Source of the DNA: Mesostigma viride
Lineage: Eukaryota > Streptophyta > Mesostigmatophyceae > Mesostigmatales > Mesostigmataceae
Direction: 5' to 3'
DNA length: 64,000 bases
NCBI GenBank assembly: GCA_009746045.1
Contig: RPFO01000041.1
Coordinates: forward strand, 7,348,613 to 7,412,612
Of this stretch, positions 1-10,483 are shown one piece after another (the first letter of the stretch is position 1; every line of letters begins with the position of its first letter). Position numbers and translations under genes: made by a program. The notes under the pieces were generated by a model. The model saw only the letters and a list, made by a program, of their open reading frames with translations. It ran no database searches and was not told where the DNA came from.

Positions 1-66
1 GTGCGTGCTCAGCAGCCTAGGCGGATGTCTCGGGCTCTTCGTCCCCCCTCCACGAGGCCAGGTTTT

Positions 67-272
67 AGTTACGTTAAATAGTGCCGGAACCTTTTGCCGC
101 CTGAGGCAAATCGGTCCGTAACACTATTTTGCCCGGAATAACCACTTCCGAGCACCCAAGTTAATTCGGCCGAATTAACTTGGGTGCTCGGAAGTGGTTA
201 TTCCGGGCAAAATAGTGTTACGGACCGATTTGCCTCAGGCGGCAAAAGGTTCCGGCACTATTTAACGTAACT
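67..272. repeat. Perfect 206-bp palindrome with no spacer
   Basis: Bases 67-169 are the exact reverse complement of 170-272, centred on TTCGGCCGAA at 169/170. I compared the two 103-base arms base by base and found no mismatch. Homology stops abruptly: 1-66 does not match the complement of 273-338. The right arm overlaps the last codons of the integrase/protease ORF, so the ORF runs into the hairpin. It could be a natural inverted duplication at an element end, a fold-back repair product, or an assembly artefact. Confidence 0.95.
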
Positions 273-2242
273 GACATGAGCTTCACCAGGTCTTGGTAGT
301 TGATAGGGCTGTGTCCAGCAAGTGAGTGAGGACCAATGCCCAAACTGCTTGGATGACTAGCAGCTGGCAGTATGAGGTCATCAACCAGGGGCTCCTGCCC
401 CTGGCACACTTGCACACGCTTAACCGACCTGGTTACTGCACGTGATAGGTGAGTGGTCCTGAAATTAATCAGTGGGACCTGACCAGCCCCTTCCTTAGTC
501 AGGAGAGAGGACGTGATCACTACTCCATCCTGGCATAGGAAATTCTGCCCCAGAAGGGCAGGTCCTTGATAGCCCTCCAAGACACAAAAAGCAGTGTCCT
601 GTCCAAGGATAGGAATGAATACCTCACCTAGTACCTTCACGTGTACCCCGCCACTGAAGTCAGACACAAACTGATAGCTGGGTTCAGACATGCTGTACCC
701 TGCTGCAGCCCTGGTCCCAATGATGGAAACCTGAGAATTAGTGTCTACCTCTAAGGCAGTGTCCAGCCCCAGATTGCCATGCCACCTGAGCTTGGCTACC
801 TTGGGCTGCTTCTTGGCTCTTTGTAGAGCCCCAATCAATCCAGCCAAACTTGTCCCCCTGGGCTTGGTTAGTGCCTTGGGCTTGACAGTTGACTCCCCAG
901 CTGTTGACCTTGCAGCCTGTTCAACAAGTACCTCTGCAACCTGGCCAGGGCTGACAGATTCCCCTGCAACAGATGTGGTCGTTGCGTCAGTGATGTCACT
1001 TGGGACCTGAAAATCCTGCAGATCCTGTGAGCCTTGTGCCTGACTGCCCTCATTCATCAGGTTAGGCTTGACATATGACCAACTCAGCCGGTGCACATGC
1101 TTTGGTTCGTCCTCCATGCTGACCAAGCATGCGTGGCTAGCTTCATCAACCTGGGTAACCACCCCAGGACTCCAGCTACCACGTTTGCCATAAAGGCTAG
1201 GTTCCTTCCAAGCTAGGACCTTCTGACCCACTTGTGGCTCCAGCATCTTCCAACCCCGGTCCTTCTCCCTCAGCTTGGCAAAGGTGACATGTGCAGCATG
1301 TTTCCAGCCCTCCAGCACATGTGGTGGGCACAGGCCATGATATAGACCCATTGGGCTGACAGCAACTCCATCATAGTAGAAGTTAACCCTGCTGTTCAGC
1401 TGCTGCTCCACGTTCCTCAGCCATGCACTCCTGACAAGTGCAGGTGCAGACAAGGGTACCCAGTCTTCAGAGATGATCAATTTCTTGACCTCCTGGATTG
1501 CCCTCTCGATAGCACCCTGCTGCCCATGAGCCTCCCTAGGTGTAACCAGCAACTCAGGAAGGGTAGGATCACCCTTGAGATGCTGAAACTGCATGTCCAC
1601 CTGGATCCTTGTGGTAGGAAACTTGGCTCTTACATTCTGCAGGGCAGCCAGCAAGTACCTGTTCTTCATAGAAGGTAAATGCTCTAGCACCTTGTATTTC
1701 GTGTACCTGTCCACGCACACCAACAGTTGCATGCCCCTGATGTGTTGGATATCACACTGCAGATCACCAATGCTCTGAGGTAGAGCTTTGGCATGTGATT
1801 TCCTGGGCTTGTTGGAGGACAACTGGCACTTACACCGTGAGGCAGCTTGCTGACACGCCTTGAGAAGGGGTGCCCTGCCCATACGGAAGGCAAAGTTGTT
1901 TGACAGAGAAGTGGCATGCCCAAACATGTTGTGGATTCGGGCACCCAACTCCTGGTACACAGAGGAAGCAGTCCCTGGCACAGTCAGGACTGTGCTGTCA
2001 GGTTGTCCAGCATCACCATGCTGACTTCCATCCTGTTCTGACTCAGAGCCTGAGTCACCCTGCTCATGCCCAACACCTGGACCGCCAGCAGGGACCACAT
2101 GCATACCACCAGAGGCCTTCACACCCCTCTGTGGTTGTACATTGGTTTCTCTCAAAATGAGAGGTCCACCCTCGTGCCCAGCACGAGGATGCATAGGGTC
2201 AGACATACTTACAGCTGCATCAGCTGTCAAGGACGTCTTCAT
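218..2242 (-). CDS. Retrotransposon polyprotein: integrase followed by retropepsin-like domain
   Basis: This 674-codon ORF encodes retroelement enzymes. Residues 1-95 are low complexity. Residues 101-140 hold a His/Cys-rich stretch resembling the zinc-binding head of integrases. A DDE-type core follows with D164 (LQCDIQ), D216 (RIQVDMQ) and E246 (GAIERAIQEVKK). Residues 337-394 resemble the C-terminal integrase barrel (VGQKVLAW, GVVTQVD). Residues 490-575 look like an aspartic protease, with VDTNS at 499-503 in place of the usual DTG and a LLGQNFL motif near 564. The order integrase then protease is unusual: known Ty1/copia and Ty3/gypsy elements place protease before integrase. No reverse transcriptase is seen, because the ORF ends in the palindrome. 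The gag ORF lies 141 bp upstream. Family assignment is inferred from motifs only. Confidence 0.75.
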   Translation of the reverse strand: MKTSLTADAAVSMSDPMHPRAGHEGGPLILRETNVQPQRGVKASGGMHVVPAGGPGVGHEQGDSGSESEQDGSQHGDAGQPDSTVLTVPGTASSVYQELGARIHNMFGHATSLSNNFAFRMGRAPLLKACQQAASRCKCQLSSNKPRKSHAKALPQSIGDLQCDIQHIRGMQLLVCVDRYTKYKVLEHLPSMKNRYLLAALQNVRAKFPTTRIQVDMQFQHLKGDPTLPELLVTPREAHGQQGAIERAIQEVKKLIISEDWVPLSAPALVRSAWLRNVEQQLNSRVNFYYDGVAVSPMGLYHGLCPPHVLEGWKHAAHVTFAKLREKDRGWKMLEPQVGQKVLAWKEPSLYGKRGSWSPGVVTQVDEASHACLVSMEDEPKHVHRLSWSYVKPNLMNEGSQAQGSQDLQDFQVPSDITDATTTSVAGESVSPGQVAEVLVEQAARSTAGESTVKPKALTKPRGTSLAGLIGALQRAKKQPKVAKLRWHGNLGLDTALEVDTNSQVSIIGTRAAAGYSMSEPSYQFVSDFSGGVHVKVLGEVFIPILGQDTAFCVLEGYQGPALLGQNFLCQDGVVITSSLLTKEGAGQVPLINFRTTHLSRAVTRSVKRVQVCQGQEPLVDDLILPAASHPSSLGIGPHSLAGHSPINYQDLVKLMSVTLNSAGTFCRLRQIGP

Positions 2243-2383
2243 AGGAACCTGTACCTCTCCAGGTGACCTGGGGCCACACTGAACCTGGAGATCACCCTCT
2301 TGTTGCCCAGATATAAAATCTGCATTGGAGCACCTGGCCTCCCCCCTGGGTGAATTAAGGTGTGTAGGGGTTGCCTCAGACAG

Positions 2384-3490
2384 TCACTGCTCCTTGTTGT
2401 CTTCTTGCTGACTGCCCTTTGAAGGCTGGCCCTGGGACTTGTTGTTGTTCTTGTTGTTGTTATTCTTGTTGCTGCCCTGGCCCTGGGACTTCTTGAAGCT
2501 GGGACACTCCTTCTTGATGTGCCCCCACCCCTTGCACAGGTAGCATTGTATCTTTGACTTGCCCTGGCCTCCTCCCCCGTTGTCAGGCGTGTTGCCCTGC
2601 TTGGGCTTACCACCCACCCGCCTGAACACCGACTTGGAGTGTGACCTCCTGTCAGAGTCGGGTGAATGATCGCCCTTGCGCTTGTGATGGTTGCCCCCTC
2701 GTCCTCCTTGGCTTCTGTCAGCCTCAGACGTCTTGGAGCCACCCTGGGTACGCCCACCTGCCTGGGTAGCCTTCACTGCTGGCACTCCACCCTCAAACAG
2801 CTCCTCTGCCTCGAGTGCTTGTTTGATTATGACCTTGTAGGCCTTGAGGGTTGAGTGTGGGGCACACATGACCTTTAAAGAGCCACGTGTAGCCTTATCC
2901 AGCCCAGAGACCTTCAACCAGTTGGTCAGGGCTATGTTATCTGCCACGTTGAAACCGTGGGCCCTGCCTTCCTCAACCATTTTGCAATAGCTAAGGAAAT
3001 TCTGGATGAGATCCCCCTTGACCTCCCACCCTTGATACTTGTCTTGCCAATGGATGCCGACCTTCTTTCGCTGGTCTTCAAGCAACTCCTTCAGCTCAGC
3101 TACATACACTGCCCAGGCCTTGTTGGCCTTCTTACATTCCCTGGTTAGGTCCTTGATCTGATCAGTGCACTTGCCAAACGTGCTGCTGCCTATCCAGATC
3201 TGATAGTAGTTGGTACCCCCGTACAAACTAGGAAACCCTTCCAGCCCTTCTACAAACTCTTCAGCCTGCTTAGGCTTAGAGTCAGATGTCACAGGTTGCA
3301 GCTGATTTACAATTAATAATCCCTGAGTGGTAAGGTCAAAACCATGAACAGCTTGTGCATTATTATTATTGTGATGAATGTTGGTAATCTCTCCGGTAAC
3401 CCCCACGTCATCTACGTGAGCGGTCCCACTACCAGCACCACCATTATTCCCACTGGCTGGGGCACCTTTGCTACGGCGCCCGTCTGCCAT
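2384..3490 (-). CDS. gag: Retrotransposon Gag-like protein with CCHC zinc knuckle
   Basis: This 368-codon ORF encodes a nucleocapsid-type protein. An acidic and Asn-rich N-terminus leads to a helical capsid-like region (about residues 70-240, containing KDLTRECKKANKAWAVY and QNFLSYCKMVEEG). A basic Ser/Gly-rich linker follows, then one canonical zinc knuckle, CYLCKGWGHIKKEC, with C-x2-C-x4-H-x4-C spacing near residue 315. The C-terminus is Asn/Lys/Gln-rich with trinucleotide-like repeats. The knuckle is the normal RNA-packaging motif of retroelement Gag. It lies directly upstream of the integrase/protease ORF on the same strand and belongs to the same element. Confidence 0.8.
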   Translation of the reverse strand: MADGRRSKGAPASGNNGGAGSGTAHVDDVGVTGEITNIHHNNNNAQAVHGFDLTTQGLLIVNQLQPVTSDSKPKQAEEFVEGLEGFPSLYGGTNYYQIWIGSSTFGKCTDQIKDLTRECKKANKAWAVYVAELKELLEDQRKKVGIHWQDKYQGWEVKGDLIQNFLSYCKMVEEGRAHGFNVADNIALTNWLKVSGLDKATRGSLKVMCAPHSTLKAYKVIIKQALEAEELFEGGVPAVKATQAGGRTQGGSKTSEADRSQGGRGGNHHKRKGDHSPDSDRRSHSKSVFRRVGGKPKQGNTPDNGGGGQGKSKIQCYLCKGWGHIKKECPSFKKSQGQGSNKNNNNKNNNKSQGQPSKGSQQEDNKEQ

Positions 3491-3656
3491 TCTGCACTAC
3501 AAGCTATTCCAAAACCACCTCAGCACAGCAGCAGAACAGAGTATGTACAAAATTGTCGCCACTGCCGCCTGCGCCGGTGTCGCCTCCGCCCCCGCGAATT
3601 GCCGTTGAAAAATCGACAAAAATGTCGACGAGTACTGGAAAAGAAAATTGGCCGAC

Positions 3657-4373
3657 CTAGTAGTCAAGGCCCCGGAAATCACAGTACTCGTAGGTATACT
3701 CAGGATCCTCCATATCCGGCGTGTGTGCCGGACCTGCACCGGTATGTATTAAAACCGGTGTGCTTCCCGTCGCGAAAGTTGCGCGCGCCCGACGCGCGAC
3801 GAGGCGCAGAGGATGAGTAAAAATGGATAACAATTCCCACCCTGCGGGAATCCACTCTCGCAGAGATGCGAGAAAAGCCACCAGGTTAACAAGAACCTGG
3901 CGCTCGCGACTGCGTACGCCGCGTGTGAGCAGCGACAGCAACGCGAGATCTTGAAATAAATTTGTCGACACCGCCGGCGCGCCCCCCGTGCGTAGCGATG
4001 CCCAGTTTTGTAAGTTTCTCTGGTAACCGGTGAGTGAAGAGATGGCGTTGTCCAGCTCCTCGATGGCAGTGGTGACCTCGTTCACCGACCGCAAACCTCC
4101 CCGCACCTGGACCGTGAATTGCGACAAAATGTTGCGAATGGTGTCCAACGGCGTGCGGATTGCCGGCACCAGCTGCGGCAAATCGGGGTCCTCGGGGTTA
4201 TCCCCGAGCAATGGTAGAACTGCGCGCTGCCGACGATGAAGTTCGTCGAGCGAGATTGTGACTTCGTCGAGCAATTGCTGCCACGACGGCGCAGTCGGTC
4301 TTGTTGGAGGACCAGCCGGCGGAGCGGCTATTTCCTCATCGGTGGGAATCCGGAATTCTTCAGAATTTGGCAT
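3657..4373 (-). CDS. Unknown ORF upstream of gag in the same retroelement
   Basis: I chose the internal ATG beginning MPNSEEF (238 codons). The frame stays open for 38 more codons to 4487, but that extension is hydrophobic and unlike the rest. The protein is acidic and Pro-rich at the start, then predicted helical, with LDEVTISLDELHRRQ and a long amphipathic stretch around LRSVNEVTTAIEELDNAISSL that could form a coiled coil. The C-terminus carries an Arg cluster and ends in acidic and Tyr-rich residues. I recognise no family. Its position and strand, about 170 bp upstream of gag, suggest an accessory or additional capsid-type ORF of the retroelement. A host gene into which the element inserted is also possible. 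Confidence 0.5.
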   Translation of the reverse strand: MPNSEEFRIPTDEEIAAPPAGPPTRPTAPSWQQLLDEVTISLDELHRRQRAVLPLLGDNPEDPDLPQLVPAIRTPLDTIRNILSQFTVQVRGGLRSVNEVTTAIEELDNAISSLTGYQRNLQNWASLRTGGAPAVSTNLFQDLALLSLLTRGVRSRERQVLVNLVAFLASLREWIPAGWELLSIFTHPLRLVARRARATFATGSTPVLIHTGAGPAHTPDMEDPEYTYEYCDFRGLDY

Positions 4374-4487
4374 CTTTTTGACGAAGCGTGTAATACGAGT
4401 TGTAAGAGTGAGGATGCCATGAATTCCGCCATGGTTCTTGCAGGAAGTTGCCTTTATTAATAACAAGGAAACACAGACGTAAGTCAC

Positions 4488-5015
4488 GTCACTTCCAAGA
4501 CTGCACGCAGCACAGGCGACAGGGTCGCAGTGCCCAGAGAACGTGCACGCAAGAACTGGCGTCCCGGTGCGACCAAGTCACACATATAGCTTGCTAGGGA
4601 CGCGTCCAAGTATTCAGCTGTACTGTCACAGCTGAACTGTCAATCAATTGATTACACAGACTCTGGCACGCCTTTGGCGCGCAGATCTATCAATTGTCCA
4701 TACGGCTAGTCCTGTGGACCTATCCGTACACTACTCAGCATCAATTGTCTCATAGGTCCTGGCGCGCTACAGCACGCCTACCTATCAATTGACCATCAAG
4801 TCCTGTACAAGTCCTGTCAACGTCCTGCGGACTATCAAAGTGACACTTGTACATCCTGTGTCCGTACGCGCCCACAGTGGCGCGCCGGGTACTGTCGGCA
4901 CAGCCTAGGAAACGTCATAACTTTTACGTTCCTTAACCAAATGAGGCGTTCAAGGTGCCGTTGGAAAGAGCGTAACAATCTCTATCCATCTAACGTAAAT
5001 CCTTTACGTTAACTG
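4488..5015. other. Non-coding stretch with repeated ATCAATTG motifs
   Basis: No credible gene. Between about 4640 and 4800 the motif ATCAATTG occurs four times, interleaved with GTCCTGT and GGCGCGC words, giving a loosely repetitive block. This lies upstream of the minus-strand retroelement ORFs and could be its 5' leader or long terminal repeat. I could not find a second copy that would prove an LTR. Confidence 0.4.
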
Positions 5016-5016
5016 G

Positions 5017-5474
5017 CAGAAGACAGTCAGGCGGGCGATGAGGATGATGAGAAGCCCACGTTGGAAATGAGACTTATGGACGGGGAAATGGGGTTCGGAG
5101 CACCAGAGGCCTTTTGGTGTGATGGGTGGACTTCAGCCATTATGCAAGCAGGGAACAAGGATACGGCTACGCCAATGTATGCCAAGCTAGAAGACGTCAT
5201 GCTTTATGGGCAGGTGTCTGGATACGACACCAAGTGGAGGGACGTCGCATTTAAGTTTTTCGCTGAGGGGGAGAAGGGAGGGAAGTTGAAGAACAAGTTG
5301 TGGTGGATGCCGCTGGACTACGCGATGAAGGTGGTAAAGCTGACGGATGGCAAGAGCTGGAAGGATGTGGAAGTCTGGGCGCCTGCAAAGGAGATCGATA
5401 AGAAGAGGAGGAACTCGAAAACGGAACAGCAGATCGCGGAAGCGAAATTACGGAAGAGGCCCTCGAAAGCTTGA
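5017..5474 (+). CDS. Unknown protein, possibly an exon or fragment
   Basis: The first ATG is at 5061 (137 codons), but the frame is open and acidic upstream to about 5017 (LAEDSQAGDEDDEKPTLE), so the true start may lie in an earlier exon. The protein is Trp-rich in the middle (FWCDGWTS, KLWWMPLDY) and ends in a Lys/Arg-rich helix (EIDKKRRNSKTEQQIAEAKLRKRPSKA). The amino-acid composition looks coding rather than random. I recognise no family. There is no partner gene next to it; a retroelement lies on one side and non-coding DNA on the other. Confidence 0.45.
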
Positions 5475-5969
5475 GGGGAAGTTAGCACTTGGACATGCGC
5501 TAGCAATGCTCGTCCTATGGTTAATACAAAGGTAACTAGGATGATGTCGAGCCTCTCCACGTAAAATTTACATGAATTACTAACTTTCAAGCCTCTCGAT
5601 GTGGAATGTACGCTCAAATTGACATTAATTAAGCATTATGACACCAAATTAGCTCGAAAATACGCGATCGGACGCCAAATTCGCGCGAAAAAACGCGATC
5701 GGACGATTGAAACTAGCGTTTTTTTCTTGCAAAATGCGCCAAAAATGACCCCATTCCGCGTGGGATCACCCTGCTCATCAAGGCGATGTGGGCTGATGGG
5801 CAGTATGAGGAGTATCATGCCCTGGCGGAGGTGACGCAGTTCGTGTGCAGCTGCCCACACCCAGTCGAGGCATTTGGCCGTGCTCGCTTCTTTCCACAGG
5901 AGGCTGGCACCGTGAACGCAGGTGATGGCACCCACATGGACGATGCCGTCCCTGCTGTGCACAGTGACA

Positions 5970-6130
5970 GTGAAGGCGGGGAGGAGGAGGAAGAGGGAGA
6001 GGAAGAGGGGAGGAAGAGGGGAGGAGGAGGGGGAGGAGGAGGAGGGGGAGGGAGAGGGGAGGGAGAATGGGAGGGGAGGGGAGGAGGAAGAGGGAGAGGG
6101 AGAGGGAGAGGGAGAGGAGGATGCGGAATG
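5970..6130. repeat. Polypurine (GA-rich) tract
   Basis: About 160 bases on the plus strand are almost entirely G and A, in GAGGAG, GGGGAGG and GAGAGG blocks. The reading frames through it give only Glu/Gly/Arg or Pro/Ser/Leu repeats and should not be taken as genes. Such homopurine-homopyrimidine tracts can form triplex DNA. Confidence 0.85.
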
Positions 6131-6414
6131 GGAGCCGGGGATGACTGGTAGATGAGACGGTGCCATCTACCGGCGCATGGAATGAAGTGGTACACAAGTT
6201 TACTCATGGTTATCGGCAAGTAGAGCATGCACGCCTGGCCTAGTTGCATTTAAATCAATGCGTTGAGTTTGGAGAGGCTGCATTTTGCTTGGATGAAGAA
6301 TGTGTTAGCATGGCCAAACTTTTATGGCTTGTAGCCAAATCCTCTTGGGGTATGCAGTGTACTAGCGGTGCGCAATTGCGAGGATTCCTGTCTTGTAGCG
6401 ATGTGGCCCAGAGT

Positions 6415-6500
6415 TCAATTATACGCAATACGCGGTTATACGCGCGGGGTCCGTATAATGGATAATACGGTATTATCCGGAAATTATACGCAAATACTGG
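6415..6500. repeat. ATTATACG-rich block, possible transposon end
   Basis: Starting TTCAATTATACGCAATACG, this block contains several TTATACG and TATAATGG words. The block at 34085-34262 ends with the inverse (CGTATAATTGAA). The two may be ends of one dispersed family. Confidence 0.4.
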
Positions 6501-8354
6501 ATTTCATCGTTTTTGGGGTTGTTTCATGCATTTTGATATCATTTCAAGCAGTCCACATGTTTCTGACACTAAATTACACATGATACATGGGTTGCCACTG
6601 CTCAGCAGTGCTTGGGAACACTGGACGTGTAAACTGGGGTTCACGAGGAGCTAGATTACCTATGCATTATACCCTAAAAAACAACGCCAAATGAAATGGA
6701 AAGATGAAAAAAGCAAAAGAAGTAAGATGGCTATGCTTCCATGCAAGCAGGTCCTGGGCATCTCCATGTTTCTTGCATGCATGAGGAGCACACAAGAAGA
6801 AGGCTTGCGTTGCAGCTAGCTGGCAAGACAAACTAGCCCTGGCAAGAAAATGGCGGCTAGGATTGGTTTCTTTAAAATCTTCGGCTTTGCTGTGGAGGAG
6901 ATCCGTCGGGTTGTGCGCAGCACTTTTCACATCTCGTTGCGGACTATATTCGCACGATGATAAGTTCTTTCAACCTGCATGAAGGTGCGGGCACAAGACG
7001 ACGATATTTAGGCAAATATTTTCCATTGCAGGACGCAGGTCCCATGGTGCTTTGTGTCGTAACGGCGGTGTTGCCACTTCGAAATGAGCTGCTCCGCAGG
7101 TGCTGATAACTTCGCCAGCTGAGCGGACGCTACAGGAAAGCAAGCCTCGGTTATTACTGGCGCTGCCAGCAAGACAGAAAGAGCGGTGAGACCGGATGGG
7201 CGCAGCTAAGTAGGCGGGCGCTTGCACCATGCAGATGTTCCCTCTCATCCTGGAATTGCCGCTCCATTTGTTGCATTGTTGTGACAATATTCGCTCGGAT
7301 CCTTACTACACCGATTTGCAAGTCTGTTCAAAATATTGTATACACAATCAAAGTGTGTCGATATCATTTTGAGAGAATGGATCGCTTGCTTGTGTCATGT
7401 TAGTCGGTTGTATTGGTAGTTACAATCATCTCTATCCTGTTCGGTTGGTTTATTCCAACCAGTCAGTCAATACTCGTGCTGTCAATGAAGGGAGCTCACC
7501 ATACCGTGATGCCATCGTAACACCTTGATGTTGTGCAACGTTGCCCATTGTATGTACTTGTTTCTCCGACAAAAGTTATGTGCAGATGTTGTCTCCATGA
7601 TAGCTTTCTGCCATCCTTGCACGCAAACATGTGAGGGATAGGGTTACTAACCATTATCCATTTAAGAAAGGGCCCTTGTGGTCAAGTGGCATCTGCAACA
7701 AGGAAGTTCCCAATAAACAGATTTTAAAACAACCTGTTTGACATCTTTGTGCGCGGCATGTGTTTTCATGTCAGCTGCCAGGATCTCCTCTGCTCCAGCC
7801 TTTCTACCAAAGCGGGTTTACTGCATTGGTGACCTTATGATGTTTAAGGGTGGCAAGGCGAAGGGTCCACAAGCGGAGGGGCGAGGTATTTTTTCCGCGG
7901 AGGACGGCGGGGTGGCGGGCAGTTGGGCGCTGCTGGGCGGGTGCCTTGTATAGTTACCAATGGCGTGGCTGTCCCAAGAATGTTGACAGTGGCAGCAGCC
8001 CAGGTGCTAAGCCAATAGATGAGGCATGCTTGGGATGTTGTGGTGTGGGGCAGGTAAAGGCCACTAGGTGCCCTTGGCGCTTGTACCATGACCACATGCC
8101 GTTGTCATCTTGTTTCCCCTAACATGTGTGGAGTCTCTACACGGCATCAGCGCCCTCCTCGTATGTAGGCCCGTTCTAGGAACGAGGTGTGTTCTGTGCC
8201 GGGGGTCAGGTGAGGCGCGGTGGGGTGTCGGCAAGATGACGACCGGGAGTGCCAGAATGGTTTGGGTTGTACAAAGCACACAAAGCGCTATGATTCATGC
8301 ATATGTGTTGTAATTATTTAGTGAGTTAGTAAAAAAGCATGTAAATTCTTACAT

Positions 8355-10275
8355 TAATTAATTAATCATTTAAGGGGACGGTCCCGGCGCGAATATTTTG
8401 GCGCCGAAAAATTCGCGGTACCCGTCCGTACCGTGAAAAAGTGGTGCAGCACCCCTACCGGAGCTGGCCATGGCGACGTGCTTTCAGGCAGAGTAGAAAA
8501 AGATAGCTCGCGGAATGCAGAGAAACTGAGCGAATCTTAAAGACGATGAGTAAATGATACTACTTCCTAGCGGAGTTCGCGTTTTTTGCAGTGTCGATGA
8601 TTTTATTGATGACCATCGCCACGGGGGTCCAATCTGATGTTTTCGTCATTAGGAATAAATTAGAATGCACGCTGGCGGCGGTGATTGTCAGGTTTTATGG
8701 GCTTTACCTAGCGTCAAGGATGCGTTTAAATCGTTATTGGTAAAGCTTTAAAAAAATTGCTGGGTTTCGGCAAGATTTCCGTCATGATCGGTAAGACACT
8801 CTCCAGGCTCGCGGGATGCGCGTCTTATTATTCCATGGAAGGTTGTTCTTTCTTGCGCCGCTGGGCGAAGGACAATTCCGGTAATGGTACGATCGTGTGA
8901 TCAACGTGACCCTATGAATGTTTCGCTTCCTTTATGGGTTATCAACGCAAGTTTTCGGCTTCTTTCCGTGCAGTTCGCGCCAAGTATAATGCCATTCCGT
9001 GCTGCGCATCGCCAGATTCCTGGCACCTTTCAGTGGTTTTTATGTACGTTGCATGGCTGGGATGTATCAAAGCGTGACCGTGGCATATCGTCAAGTTGTC
9101 AGGGATTTGCTGAGTGGTTTCTTGGAAGGAGATTGCTAACAGCACTCAGTTTTGTGTGAATATTGACGCGGCCTTTCTTAGCAGAGGCTTCATTGTGGTT
9201 AGAGGCTCACAAGCTTGAGTTTGTTTCTTGGCAAACAATTGCGCTGGAAAGAAAGGTGGCAGTGGTTTTTCTGAGGGGCATACTGCATGGGTGGAACTGC
9301 ACGTAGGTAGGGGTTATCGTTGTCTTGTTGGCCTTTCTCCCACTAAAATGGGAGAGCCCTAATTCATATGCTAGCAAGGCAAGGTAACCATGGTAAGAAG
9401 CCTTGGCAAGCAGCATGTATGATAATTCTGCTTTCTCTGTGGACTGTCTGTTGTTACCCTTGTTGGGCAATTAGTGGATATGGCTTTCTAGGGTGTGTTT
9501 GAGCTTGGTTTTGGGATGATGCCCACACCATAAACCTGGAATATGCTTTAGAAGTGTTGGCTAGGCATGTTGAGCTACCTGCCTCATTGTTGTGCACACA
9601 CGCAACAGGTTGCCCGTGTCGAGGTAAGGCAAGGGCACATGACGTGCCCAGCCACCTCCTTGTACATTGTGGTCGAATTGGGCATGGTCAGGAGCCTTTT
9701 GGATGGCATAGGAAGTGTTAGTGTGCCTTAATACTCACTAATGCCTTCCCTAGCGTCTGCACAGGTGGCCAACTGCCAAAATTAATAACTGCTACAGCTG
9801 AGCTCAGAATGCCACCAAACTTTGACAGTGCCTTCTATGGTCATGACAGAATTTGACTTGTGCTTTTCAGGCCTAATTGATGTGTTATGAGTGTGTATGG
9901 GGACGCCCCGCCTGAAAAAGCGTATTTTTGGCCCAAAAATTAATAACTCAAAGGGATGTGCTGATTTTGTTGATCCAATTAGTTAGAAACGATGTCCCAT
10001 GACATTTTTATATGGGGTGTGCTTTTTTCATGCAACTGGTTCTCCCACTGTTCTGGGCAAGATGTGCCCCGGACAGCGTTTTTTTCTATTTTTAGCTCAT
10101 AGCCGGTGTATGGCTGGGGGTAGTACCCCCAACAAGTGGTGGTATGCATGCCCAAACATCATGTTTATGGTCCCCAAACATCATTCAGTGGTTGTCAGTT
10201 GCATTTCTGTAGTTATTAGGGGGGGTAAGTTTTGATATATTTCTATGGGACCCTCCCCTTAATAGACACGTGACT
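8355..10275 (-). repeat. Very short 5'-truncated LINE insertion, split by a TTAA transposon
   Basis: The 14-base direct repeat GTAAATTCTTACAT occurs at 8341-8354 and again at 10276-10289. Removing the TTAA transposon leaves only a (TTAA)n tail plus TAGACACGTGACTGC, the 3' end of the LINE family seen at 40.6-46.3 kb. The direct repeat is therefore a target-site duplication of a LINE copy truncated to about 20 bases plus tail. Confidence 0.8.
8374..10258. mobile_element. Non-autonomous TTAA-target DNA transposon, copy 1
   Basis: A 1,885-bp element flanked by TTAA at 8370-8373 and 10259-10262. Its ends are inverted: the left begins GGGGACGGTCCC, and the right read inwards begins GGGGAGGGTCCC. 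It shares ordered blocks with copy 2 (38381-40278), including the left subterminal GCGAATATTTT/CGCGGTACC region and a right-end block with TTTTCTATTTTTAGCTC and GGGGGTAGTACCCCCAAC. No transposase ORF is visible. TTAA duplication is typical of piggyBac and Kolobok; the GG-starting ends fit Kolobok better than piggyBac (inference). It inserted into the tail of a LINE fragment. Confidence 0.85.
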
Positions 10276-10483
10276 GCGTAAATTCTTACATATTAGAACT
10301 ATACCGACAATATAAGCCCTCGAGGGGCACGTTAACCGGTACTCCCGGCCACGTGGACTATGCAAAAATTTCAAAGAGGCCAAAAATTTGCGCTGTGCAA
10401 GTGTATAGTTGGATTGTAACAAATTAGCACGTGACTGCGTCGGATGGATGTAATTAGCTATCTGGTTCCTAAATACTCGATGC

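Larger units (their letters stand above)
5475..8340. other. Gene-poor stretch with low-complexity tracts
   Basis: I see no gene here. It contains repeated ACGCGATCGGA words (5660-5710), a GA-rich tract (5970-6130) and an ATTATACG-rich block (6415-6500). The remaining sequence has only short unsupported reading frames. Confidence 0.6.

Noticed and set aside
4530-4600. tRNA-like primer-binding site (CCCGGTGCGACCA) for the first retroelement
   Set aside because: It ends in CCA, but no matching tRNA arm or LTR pair could be shown; too weak to annotate.
7738-8313. Overlapping short ORFs on both strands near 7.8-8.3 kb
   Set aside because: No splice sites, motifs or composition supporting any of them.
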